Source of the DNA: Propionibacteriaceae bacterium
Lineage (GTDB): Bacteria > Actinomycetota > Actinomycetes > Propionibacteriales > Propionibacteriaceae
Reading direction: 5' to 3'
Assembly: GCA_030450535.1 (NCBI GenBank)
Contig: JAKDIK010000159.1
Location: 1-6,640, forward strand
DNA: 6,640 nucleotides
A program made the position numbers and the translations under genes. How positions within the stretch are numbered: the stretch's first letter is position 1; each line of letters begins with the position of its first letter. Of this stretch, positions 1 to 5,635 are shown in pieces. The notes below the pieces were generated by a model, which did not search any database, was not told the DNA's origin, and saw nothing but the letters and a program-made list of their open reading frames with translations.

Positions 1-65
1 GGCGGGCAGGGTCTCGGGAGGCGGTTTCTGACCCCCGGTCCTGGGAAGGAGACCCCCAGCCCGCC
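1..65. repeat. Long inverted repeat (possible terminator of an upstream gene)
   Basis: Bases 1-7 (GGCGGGC) pair perfectly with 59-65 (GCCCGCC), and 9-15 (GGGTCTC) pair perfectly with 49-55 (GAGACCC). This gives 14 base pairs interrupted only by a small internal loop (A8 opposite 56-58). The apical part (16-48) is also GC-rich and could fold further. No T-run follows, so it is not a classical intrinsic terminator, although GC-rich actinobacteria often use hairpins without one. The stem begins at the window edge and may extend further left. It could end an upstream transcript or be an untranslated structure. The pairing is seen directly; the function is inferred. Confidence 0.45.
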
Positions 66-152
66 GCCGAACGCGACGCCCACCGCCGAACCGCACGCCC
101 GCCTCGGTGCGTCCGGCAGCGTCCGGGGTGCGGCGGCGCCCGAGCGGCCCAC
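66..152. other. Region upstream of yebC with no recognisable gene
   Basis: I recognise no gene in 1-197 on either strand. One + strand frame stays open from base 1 to a TGA at 199-201 that overlaps the yebC ATG, but its translation is low-complexity and rich in Pro, Ala and Arg, with no motif. A second frame closes at 29-31 and the third at 152-154. At this GC content, chance open frames of about 65 codons are common. The 3' end of an upstream gene cannot be excluded because the window is cut at base 1. Confidence 0.4.
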
Positions 153-158
153 TAGACT
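153..158 (+). promoter_or_regulatory. Candidate -10 hexamer of the yebC promoter
   Basis: TAGACT fits the actinobacterial TANNNT pattern for the primary sigma factor and lies 39 bases before the yebC ATG, in a locally less GC-rich patch. I see no convincing -35 hexamer 16-19 bases upstream, which is common in actinobacterial promoters. Transcription would start near 165 and leave a leader of about 33 bases. The hexamer is seen; its activity is inferred. Confidence 0.4.
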
Positions 159-197
159 CGGGCGGGTTGAGTTCACCTCCGAGCAAACGGGAGAAGC

Positions 198-986
198 ATG
201 AGCGGTCACTCCAAGTGGGCCACCACCAAGCACAAGAAGGCGGCCATCGACGCCAAGCGCGGCAAGCTGTTCGCGAACCTGATCAAGAAGATCGAGGTGG
301 CCGCGCGCACCGGTGGCGGTGACCCCGGGGGCAACCCGACGCTGTACGACGCCATCCAGAAGGCGAAGAAGAACTCCGTCCCGAACGACAACATCGACCG
401 TGCGGTCAAGCGCGGCTCGGGCGAGGGCAGCGACGCCGTCTCCTACGACGAGATCACCTACGAGGCCTACGGTCCGGCCGGCGTCGCGATCCTCATCCAG
501 TGCCTCACCGACAACCGCAACCGGTCGGCGTCCGACGTGAAGGTCGCGATCACCCGCCACGGCGGCACCGTGGCCGACATGGGCTCGGTCGCGCGCGTGT
601 TCGACCGCAAGGGCGTCGTCGAGGTGAAGAAGACCCAGACGAGCGACGACAAGAAGGCCGCCCCCCGCGAGGTCACCGAGGACGACCTGCTCGAGGCCAC
701 GCTGGACGCCGAGCCCGAGGACATCCTCGACGAGGGCGAGACCTTCAGGATCGTCGCCGACCCGGCGAACCTCGTGGCCGTGCGCAGGGCTGTGCAGGAG
801 GCGGGCATCGATTACGAGTCGGCCGAACTCGAGTTCCGTCCCCAGTTCGAGCAGGTCGTCGACGCCATGGACGCCGCCGAGAAGCTCTTCCGGCTGCTGG
901 ACGCCATCGAGGACGTCGACGACGTGGAAGCCGTGTACTCCAACGAGGACGTGCCGGACGAAATCCTCGAATCCCTGGATGCCTGA
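198..986 (+). CDS. yebC: YebC/TACO1/PmpR-family protein
   Basis: A cytoplasmic protein of 262 residues. Members of this family have been described as DNA-binding transcriptional regulators and, more recently, as ribosome-associated factors that help translation through difficult stretches such as polyproline. The sequence alone does not decide between these roles. It has the diagnostic N-terminus MSGHSKWATTKHKKAAIDAK, the PNDNIDRAVKRG motif (residues 62-73), the YGPAGVAI segment followed by CLTDNRNRS (91-110), and GG..ADMGSVARVF (122-135). The acidic C-terminal domain ends with the family's VYSNEDVP. A Lys/Asp-rich stretch around 143-159 looks like a small insertion relative to the usual form, consistent with a length slightly above the common 240-250. 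The ATG at 198 is preceded by GGGAG (189-193) and begins exactly at the conserved MSGHSKW. It is the gene next to ruvC in many actinobacteria. Confidence 0.96.
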   Translation: MSGHSKWATTKHKKAAIDAKRGKLFANLIKKIEVAARTGGGDPGGNPTLYDAIQKAKKNSVPNDNIDRAVKRGSGEGSDAVSYDEITYEAYGPAGVAILIQCLTDNRNRSASDVKVAITRHGGTVADMGSVARVFDRKGVVEVKKTQTSDDKKAAPREVTEDDLLEATLDAEPEDILDEGETFRIVADPANLVAVRRAVQEAGIDYESAELEFRPQFEQVVDAMDAAEKLFRLLDAIEDVDDVEAVYSNEDVPDEILESLDA

Positions 987-989
987 CCC

Positions 990-995
990 TACAAT
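990..995 (+). promoter_or_regulatory. -10 hexamer of a ruvCAB promoter
   Basis: TACAAT matches the TATAAT consensus at five of six positions, just after the yebC stop codon. The best -35 at a 17-base spacing is TCGAAT (967-972), inside the end of yebC and only a partial match to TTGACA. The start point would fall near 1002, within the adjacent LexA palindrome, giving a leader of about 40 bases before the ruvC ATG at 1042. The position right beside the operator supports this being a LexA-repressed internal promoter, which is an inference. Confidence 0.6.
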
Positions 996-1012
996 CCGAA
1001 CAGACGTTCGGA
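995..1012. promoter_or_regulatory. LexA (SOS box) operator upstream of ruvCAB
   Basis: TCCGAACAGACGTTCGGA is a perfect palindrome with 7-base arms and a 4-base spacer. Its core, CGAACAGACGTTCG (997-1010), agrees at every position with the LexA operator consensus of Gram-positive and actinobacterial species, CGAACRNRYGTTYG. It sits in the yebC-ruvC gap, directly after the -10 hexamer at 990-995 and 29 bases before the ruvC ATG. LexA bound there would block RNA polymerase. In mycobacteria ruvC is a known DNA-damage-induced gene with a LexA site, so the placement fits. The palindrome is seen directly; LexA binding is inferred from consensus and context. Confidence 0.85.
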
Positions 1013-1041
1013 CCACCGACAGGCGACCAGCGAGGGGCAAC

Positions 1042-1698
1042 ATGCGCGTTCTGGGGATCGACCCCGGTCTCACCCGGTGTGGCATCGGGGTGATCGAGGG
1101 CCAACCCGGCCGGACGCCGTCCCTGCTCCTGGCCGACGTCGTGCGCACACCGCCCGACATGGAGACGGGTCAGCGTCTCGCCGCGGTGGAGCGCATGCTG
1201 GTCCAGATGGTCGCGGAGTATCGGCCGGACGCCCTGGCCGTCGAGCGGGTCTTCGCCCGTCGCGACGTCAGCTCGATCATCGGGACGGCGCAGGCGTCCG
1301 GCGTCGTGCTGCTGGTCGGCACCCGGGCCGGGCTGTCCGTGGCGCAACACACGCCAACCGAGGTGAAGGCGGCCATCACCGGCAACGGCCGCGCCGACAA
1401 GGCGCAGGTCGGCCAGATGGTGATGCGCATCCTCGACCTCGACGCGCCACCCAAGCCGGCGGACGCCGCGGACGCCGTCGCCCTGGCGGTCTGCCACCTG
1501 TGGCGCGCCCCTGCCCTCGCCCGTCTCGCCCAGGCCCAGGTGCGACGCGAGCTGGCCGAGGGCCGCGTCCGTGCCCGCACCCTCGCCGCCCGGCGCGCCC
1601 GCGGCACCCAATCCGTCGGCACCCAATCCGTCGGCACCCAATCCGTCGGCACCGTCGGCACGCGCGCTGCCGGTACCCAGAACAGGAGCACCGCATGA
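1042..1698 (+). CDS. ruvC: Crossover junction endodeoxyribonuclease RuvC
   Basis: The Holliday-junction resolvase that nicks two opposing strands of a four-way junction, acting as a dimer with RuvAB. The 218-residue product has the RNase H-like fold signature and all four acidic metal ligands in place: D7 in MRVLGIDPGLTRCG, E68 in LAVERVF, and D141 and D144 in DAADA. The GNGRADKAQV segment (114-123) is also typical. An in-frame ATG at 979 exists, but the start at 1042 is preferred: it opens directly on MRVLGIDPG, has GAGGGG at 1032-1037, and lies downstream of the predicted promoter and LexA site. The conserved domain ends near residue 155. The remaining tail of about 60 residues, a charged Ala/Arg-rich helix (about 158-187) and then GTQSV repeats, makes it longer than the 173-residue E. 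coli enzyme. Its stop overlaps the ruvA start (ATGA). Confidence 0.96.
   Translation: MRVLGIDPGLTRCGIGVIEGQPGRTPSLLLADVVRTPPDMETGQRLAAVERMLVQMVAEYRPDALAVERVFARRDVSSIIGTAQASGVVLLVGTRAGLSVAQHTPTEVKAAITGNGRADKAQVGQMVMRILDLDAPPKPADAADAVALAVCHLWRAPALARLAQAQVRRELAEGRVRARTLAARRARGTQSVGTQSVGTQSVGTVGTRAAGTQNRSTA
1603..1647 (+). repeat. Three exact 15-base tandem repeats in the ruvC tail
   Basis: The unit GGCACCCAATCCGTC occurs three times without a mismatch (1603-1617, 1618-1632, 1633-1647), followed by a degenerate partial copy from 1648. It is in frame and encodes GTQSV three times (RuvC residues 188-202). Later residues continue a looser GT-initiated pattern (GTV, GTRAA, GTQN). Identical codons in each copy, including CAA where these genes mostly use CAG, point to recent duplication, probably by replication slippage. 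Since the unit is a multiple of three, copy-number change would keep the reading frame. Confidence 0.95.
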
Positions 1699-2306
1699 TC
1701 GCCCAGCTCACCGGCACGGTCGTCGCCGTCGGCGGCACGTGGGTGGTGGTCGACCTCTCGGGGTTCGGCGTCCGCGCGCTGTGCACGCCCGCGACCGTGG
1801 CGTCCGTCCGGGTCGGCGGGACGACCACCCTGCACACGTCGCTGATCGTCCGCGAGGAGTCGCTGACCCTCTATGGTTTCGCCGACGCCGAGGAGCGCGA
1901 CGCGTTCGAGCTGGTTCAGTCCGCGTCGGGGATCGGGCCGAAGATCGCCCAGGCGGTGGTCTCCGTGCTGCCGCCGGACGACCTGCGCGCCGCCATCCTC
2001 GCCGAGAACGTCGTGGCGCTCACGAAGGTGCCCGGCATCGGGCCCAAGGGCGCCAAGAAGATGGTCATCGAACTCAAGGACAAGGTGAACGCCCTGGGCC
2101 CGATTCCCGACCTCGCGGCCGGCCCGTCAAGCGCCCCGCCGGCGCAGGAGTGGCGCGAGCAGGTGGCCTCGGGTCTGGAGTCGCTCGGCTGGTCGAGCCG
2201 GGACGCCGCGGCCGCGGTCGAGCGCGTGGTTCCGCTGCGCGACGCCGAGCCCGACCTTGGCATCGGCGAGCTGATGCGCGCGGCGCTGAAGACGCTGGCG
2301 CGGTGA
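1695..2306 (+). CDS. ruvA: Holliday junction branch migration protein RuvA
   Basis: The junction-binding subunit of the RuvAB branch migration complex; tetramers hold the four-way junction open and load RuvB. The 203-residue protein has the N-terminal OB-fold domain beginning MIAQLTGTVV. Two helix-hairpin-helix motifs follow, SASGIGPKIA (76-85) and KVPGIGPKGAKK (111-122). After a Pro/Ala-rich linker (about 136-150) comes the C-terminal RuvB-contact domain (about 151-203) with LESLGWSSRDA. The acidic pin that keeps strands apart is visible as E54-E55 in VREESLTLYGF. The ATG shares 4 bases with the ruvC stop, and AGGAG at 1684-1688 sits six bases upstream inside ruvC, so translation is probably coupled. 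Length is normal for the family. Confidence 0.96.
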   Translation: MIAQLTGTVVAVGGTWVVVDLSGFGVRALCTPATVASVRVGGTTTLHTSLIVREESLTLYGFADAEERDAFELVQSASGIGPKIAQAVVSVLPPDDLRAAILAENVVALTKVPGIGPKGAKKMVIELKDKVNALGPIPDLAAGPSSAPPAQEWREQVASGLESLGWSSRDAAAAVERVVPLRDAEPDLGIGELMRAALKTLAR

Positions 2307-2352
2307 GCGTCGTGGCGAGGAGCAGGGCGCTGCGGCACGGGGGGGAGTCGGC

Positions 2353-3393
2353 GTGGCGACGTTGAACGAGGATCCGCTGGATCCCCACGCCCACACCGAG
2401 GACACGGCGGCCGAGGGCGCCCTGCGCCCCCCGTCGCTGGCAGAGTTTCGCGGCCAGCCGCGGGTGGCAGAGCAGCTCGGCCTCGTGCTGGACGCCGCCC
2501 GCGCCCGCGGGCAGGTGCCCGACCACGTGCTGCTGTCGGGCCCGCCCGGGCTCGGCAAGACGACGCTGGCCATGATCATCGCCCACGAGCTGGGCCAGCC
2601 GCTGCGCATCAGCTCCGGTCCGGCCATCCAGCACGCGGGCGACCTCGCCGCGATCCTGTCGGGTCTCAGCGAGGGGGAGGTCTTCTTCCTCGACGAGATT
2701 CACCGCATGAGCCGCCCGGCGGAGGAGACGCTCTACCTCGCCATGGAGGATTTCCGCGTCGACGTCATCGTCGGCAAGGGCCCGGGCGCCACCGAGATCC
2801 CCCTGGAGATCCCGCGGTTCACCCTCGTCGGCGCCACCACGAGGGCCGGGCTGCTGCCCGGGCCCCTGCGTGACCGTTTCGGCTTCACCGGGCAGCTCGA
2901 CTACTACGACACGCCGGCCCTGATCGGCATCGTGCAGCGCAGCGCGTCCCTGCTCGAGATCGATCTCGACCCGGCCTCCGCCGAGGTCATCGCCTCCCGC
3001 TCCCGCGGCACCCCCCGCATCGTCAACCGGCTGCTGCGCCGCGTCCGCGACTACGCGCTGGTCAAGGCGTCCGGCCGGATCACCCCGGACGTGGCGGCGT
3101 CCGCCCTGGAGCTCTACGAGGTGGACGCCTTGGGCCTCGACCGGCTCGACCGGGCGGTGCTGGACGCGATCTGCGTCCGCTTCGGCGGGGGACCGGTCGG
3201 GCTGTCCACCCTGGCCATGAGCATAGGCGAGGAGACAGAGACCGTCGAGGAGGTCGCCGAGCCGTTCCTCATCCGCCAGGGCTTCCTCATGCGGACGCCC
3301 CGCGGGCGAGTCGCCACGCACCGGGCGTGGCGTCACCTCGGCCTCGCCGTTCCTGCGACGCACGCGGACCTGTTCACCTCCTCGGAGGACTAG
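2353..3393 (+). CDS. ruvB: Holliday junction branch migration ATPase RuvB
   Basis: The AAA+ motor that forms hexameric rings on the DNA arms flanking RuvA and pumps DNA through the junction by ATP hydrolysis. The 346-residue product carries Walker A GPPGLGKTT (63-71), Walker B FLDEIH (112-117), LYLAMEDFRVDV (127-138), sensor 1 GATTRAG (160-166), the arginine-finger segment PLRDRFG (171-177) and sensor 2 RGTPRIVNRLLRR (218-230). The C-terminal winged-helix DNA-binding domain ends with RTPRGRVATHRAWRHLG (314-330). The start is GTG at 2353, five bases after a strong GGGGGAG (2341-2347); no usable in-frame start lies between it and the ruvA stop. The gap after ruvA is 46 bases. Length and motifs are normal, so the protein should be active. 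Confidence 0.97.
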   Translation: MATLNEDPLDPHAHTEDTAAEGALRPPSLAEFRGQPRVAEQLGLVLDAARARGQVPDHVLLSGPPGLGKTTLAMIIAHELGQPLRISSGPAIQHAGDLAAILSGLSEGEVFFLDEIHRMSRPAEETLYLAMEDFRVDVIVGKGPGATEIPLEIPRFTLVGATTRAGLLPGPLRDRFGFTGQLDYYDTPALIGIVQRSASLLEIDLDPASAEVIASRSRGTPRIVNRLLRRVRDYALVKASGRITPDVAASALELYEVDALGLDRLDRAVLDAICVRFGGGPVGLSTLAMSIGEETETVEEVAEPFLIRQGFLMRTPRGRVATHRAWRHLGLAVPATHADLFTSSED

Positions 3394-3397
3394 CAGG

Positions 3398-3403
3398 TAG
3401 TCT
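3398..3403 (+). promoter_or_regulatory. Weak candidate -10 hexamer before yajC
   Basis: TAGTCT fits TANNNT just after the ruvB stop codon. The only -35-like string is TTCACC (3373-3378), at a long 19-base spacing. If active it would give the secretion genes transcription independent of the LexA-controlled ruvCAB promoter, with a leader of about 50 bases. The match is short and could be chance. Confidence 0.25.
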
Positions 3404-3418
3404 GTCCCGGTGTTGGAG

Positions 3419-3432
3419 CCCCCGTCCGGGGG
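3419..3432 (+). other. Short GC hairpin in the ruvB-yajC gap
   Basis: CCCCC (3419-3423) and GGGGG (3428-3432) can form a 5-base-pair stem with a GTCC loop. No T-run follows. It could weaken read-through from ruvB or sit in the yajC leader, ending 30 bases before the yajC ATG. The stem is short, so any role is uncertain. Confidence 0.3.
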
Positions 3433-3462
3433 ACACACCCAGACCAAGGCCCGAAGGAAACC

Positions 3463-3903
3463 ATGCCTGACGCACAAATGATGTCGACGCTCCTGATGCT
3501 CGCGCTGATGGTGCTCGCCTTCTACTTCCTGCTCATCCGCCCTGCCCAGAAGAAGCAGAAGCAGCAGCAGACGATGGTGAGCCAGTTGGCCCCCGGGTCC
3601 CGCGTGATGACGACCTCGGGCGTGTACGGCACCATCGTCCACCTCGGCGAGCGCCAGGCGATCATCGAGATCGCCCCCGGTGTTGAGATGACTATCCTCA
3701 AGCAGGCGATCATGCGGGCGGTGGACGCCGCCGACGACGAGTTCGAGTACGCCGACGGCGAGGAGTACGTCGATGCGGACGCCCCCGTCATGGACGAGGA
3801 GCCGCTCACCACCTTCGACCCGGCCGACCGCGCCGGCTACTCCGAGCCGACCGGCTACTCCGACGAGCCGCCGACCACCGAGCGCCCCCGGGACGCGCAG
3901 TAA
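3463..3903 (+). CDS. yajC: Preprotein translocase accessory subunit YajC
   Basis: A small single-span membrane protein that associates with SecD and SecF and the SecYEG channel. The 146-residue product has one hydrophobic segment (about 7-25) followed directly by the family signature FYFLLIRPAQKKQKQ (20-34). Then comes the small cytoplasmic domain with LAPGSRVMTTSGVYGTIV (42-59) and a beta-rich end near residue 84. The remaining tail of about 60 residues is acidic and disordered-looking, with a GYSEPT/GYSDEP near-repeat (125-136), which makes the protein longer than the usual 85-120 residues. AAGGA at 3454-3458 lies four bases before the ATG. secD starts 31 bases after the stop, and the conserved yajC-secD-secF order supports the call. 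Confidence 0.94.
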   Translation: MPDAQMMSTLLMLALMVLAFYFLLIRPAQKKQKQQQTMVSQLAPGSRVMTTSGVYGTIVHLGERQAIIEIAPGVEMTILKQAIMRAVDAADDEFEYADGEEYVDADAPVMDEEPLTTFDPADRAGYSEPTGYSDEPPTTERPRDAQ

Positions 3904-3934
3904 TCCCTTCCCCCCGAGCCCGAGGACGTCAACC

Positions 3935-5635
3935 GTGGCCACCGAGAGCAGGAACCGGCAGCGGCCGCTCCGCACCCTCATCATCTTCTTCGCCTTCATG
4001 GCGGCGCTATTCGCGATCATGGCGCTGTCCGGCGCCTGGGCGCCCAAGCTGGGCCTCGACCTGCGCGGCGGCACCACGATCACGCTGACCGCCCGCAACG
4101 TGACCGGCGCGGGCGCGGTCGATGCCGCCAGCCTGGAGCAGGCGCGCACGATCATTCAGCAGCGCGTCGACTCGATCGGCGTCGGTGAGTCCGAGGTCGC
4201 GACGGTCGGCAACAACCAGGTGCAGGTGTCGGTGCCGAACGTCGCGCCGGCCCAGTTGCAGGAGATGGTCGGTCAGACCGCGCAACTGTTCTTCCGGCCG
4301 GTCCACAGCGAGGAGGCCGTGCAGGCGGCCGTCCAGCCCACCGATCCCGCGACGACGGCGGCCCCCGGCGACGGGACCGCGCCGGCCGACACCGCAGCCC
4401 CGGCCGACACCACGGCGCCGGCCGACGGCACGCCGACCGACGAGACGAGTCCGGCGGTCAACCGCCGGCCGGCGCCCGGCCTGCCGACCCCGGCGGCGAC
4501 GCCGCGTCCGACCGAGCCCGCGGCCGTCCAGCCGACCACCGAGGAGGCGCTCGCGTGGACGCCGACGTCACAGGATCTGGCGGACTACGCCGCGTTCACC
4601 TGCGGCGACGAATTCCCCGACGTCACCGACCAGCCGCTCATCACCTGCGACCGCGAGGGCACGGCCAAGTACCTGTTGGGCCCGGTCCTCCTGTCGGGCG
4701 ACATGCTCTCCAACGCGCAGGCCGGCATCCCGCAGGGGCAGGTCAGCTGGGTCGTGAACCTGCAGTTCAACGACGTCGGCACGGGCATCTTCAGCACGGT
4801 CTCGACCGATCTCGTGGCCAAGACCCCGCCGCAGAACCAGTTCGCGGTCGTGCTCGACAGCCAGGTCATCACGGCGCCGCGCATGAATCAGGCCATCCCC
4901 AACGGGCAGGCGCAGATCAGCGGAGATTTCAACCAGCAGAGCGCCACCGACCTGGCCAACGTGCTGCGCTACGGTGCCCTGCCACTGGCGTTCGACCTGT
5001 CGGAGGTCTCGAACGTCTCCCCGACCCTCGGCGGCGAGCAGTTGTCGGCCGGCCTCGTCGCCGGCGCGATCGGGCTCATCCTGGTGCTGGGGTACGCCGT
5101 GCTCTACTACCGGGCCCTCAGCGTCGTGGTCATCGGCTCGCTGGCCGTCGCGGCCGTGCTCACCTACCAGTTCATGGTGCTGCTCGGCGAGGGCATGGGC
5201 TTCGCGCTCAACCTGCCCGGCATCGCCGGCGTCATCGTGGCCATCGGCATGACGGCGGACTCGTTCATCATCTTCTTCGAGCGCATCCGCGACGAGGTCC
5301 GCGAGGGCCGCAGCCTGCGCAGCGCCATCGAGACCGGCTGGCTCGGCTCGCGCAAGACGATCCTGATCGCGGACGCCGTGTCGCTGCTTTCGGCGGTGGT
5401 GCTGTTCATCCTCGCCATCGGCTCGGTGAAGGGCTTCGCGTTCACCCTCGGCCTCACCACACTGATCGACATCGCGGTGGTGTTCTGGTTCACCAAGCCG
5501 CTCGTCACGCTGCTCGGTCGCACCCGCTACTTCGGCGAGGGACGCCGCTTCTCCGGCTTCGAGCCCGACCACCTCGGCGCCACCGGCCGCAGCCCGCTGC
5601 GCCGGCGCGTCGCCGCAACCCCGAAGGAGGCCTGA
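3935..5635 (+). CDS. secD: Protein translocase subunit SecD
   Basis: An integral membrane subunit of the SecDF complex, which uses the proton-motive force to help complete protein export. From the GTG at 3935 the product is 566 residues. It shows a first membrane segment (about 12-34), LGLDLRGGT (39-47), the first external domain with QQRVDSIGVGE (75-85), then a Pro/Ala/Thr-rich insert (about 131-207). A second external part follows with a Cys pair (C223, C238), YLLGP and the conserved FAVVLDSQVITAPRMNQ (303-319). Further hydrophobic segments run from about 370 to 528, with the core motif GMTADSFIIFFERIRDE (438-454) holding D442, the aspartate implicated in proton coupling. The GTG is chosen because GAGGA (3922-3926) precedes it and because the upstream extension to 3773 overlaps yajC and is low-complexity. 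Its stop overlaps secF by one base. Confidence 0.95.
   Translation: MATESRNRQRPLRTLIIFFAFMAALFAIMALSGAWAPKLGLDLRGGTTITLTARNVTGAGAVDAASLEQARTIIQQRVDSIGVGESEVATVGNNQVQVSVPNVAPAQLQEMVGQTAQLFFRPVHSEEAVQAAVQPTDPATTAAPGDGTAPADTAAPADTTAPADGTPTDETSPAVNRRPAPGLPTPAATPRPTEPAAVQPTTEEALAWTPTSQDLADYAAFTCGDEFPDVTDQPLITCDREGTAKYLLGPVLLSGDMLSNAQAGIPQGQVSWVVNLQFNDVGTGIFSTVSTDLVAKTPPQNQFAVVLDSQVITAPRMNQAIPNGQAQISGDFNQQSATDLANVLRYGALPLAFDLSEVSNVSPTLGGEQLSAGLVAGAIGLILVLGYAVLYYRALSVVVIGSLAVAAVLTYQFMVLLGEGMGFALNLPGIAGVIVAIGMTADSFIIFFERIRDEVREGRSLRSAIETGWLGSRKTILIADAVSLLSAVVLFILAIGSVKGFAFTLGLTTLIDIAVVFWFTKPLVTLLGRTRYFGEGRRFSGFEPDHLGATGRSPLRRRVAATPKEA
4379..4432 (+). repeat. Three imperfect 18-base repeats in the secD insert
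   Basis: Three consecutive 18-base units (4379-4396, 4397-4414, 4415-4432) encode APADTA, APADTT and APADGT (SecD residues 149-166) with a few mismatches. They lie in the low-complexity external insert and look like an older, partly diverged duplication. Confidence 0.8.

Noticed and set aside
979..1041. Earlier ATG start for ruvC overlapping the end of yebC
   Set aside because: The added residues match nothing in the RuvC family, and the start would lie upstream of the predicted promoter and LexA operator.
1077..1694. N-terminal extension of the ruvA frame back into ruvC
   Set aside because: The extension is Arg/Pro-rich and out of frame with ruvC, while the ATG at 1695 begins the conserved MIAQLTG and has its own ribosome binding site.
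3377..3388. CCTC/GAGG inverted repeat at the end of ruvB as a terminator
   Set aside because: Only four base pairs, within the coding sequence, and no T-run follows.
3773..3934. Earlier ATG start for secD inside yajC
   Set aside because: The extra 54 residues are low-complexity Ser/Pro/Arg from overlapping yajC, and the GTG at 3935 has a ribosome binding site and leads directly into the first membrane segment.
2074..4155. A 693-codon open frame on the minus strand opposite ruvB, yajC and the start of secD
   Set aside because: It is antisense to three well-supported genes, has low-complexity Arg/Gly/Asp/Val-rich content with no motif, and is the usual shadow of strong third-position GC bias.
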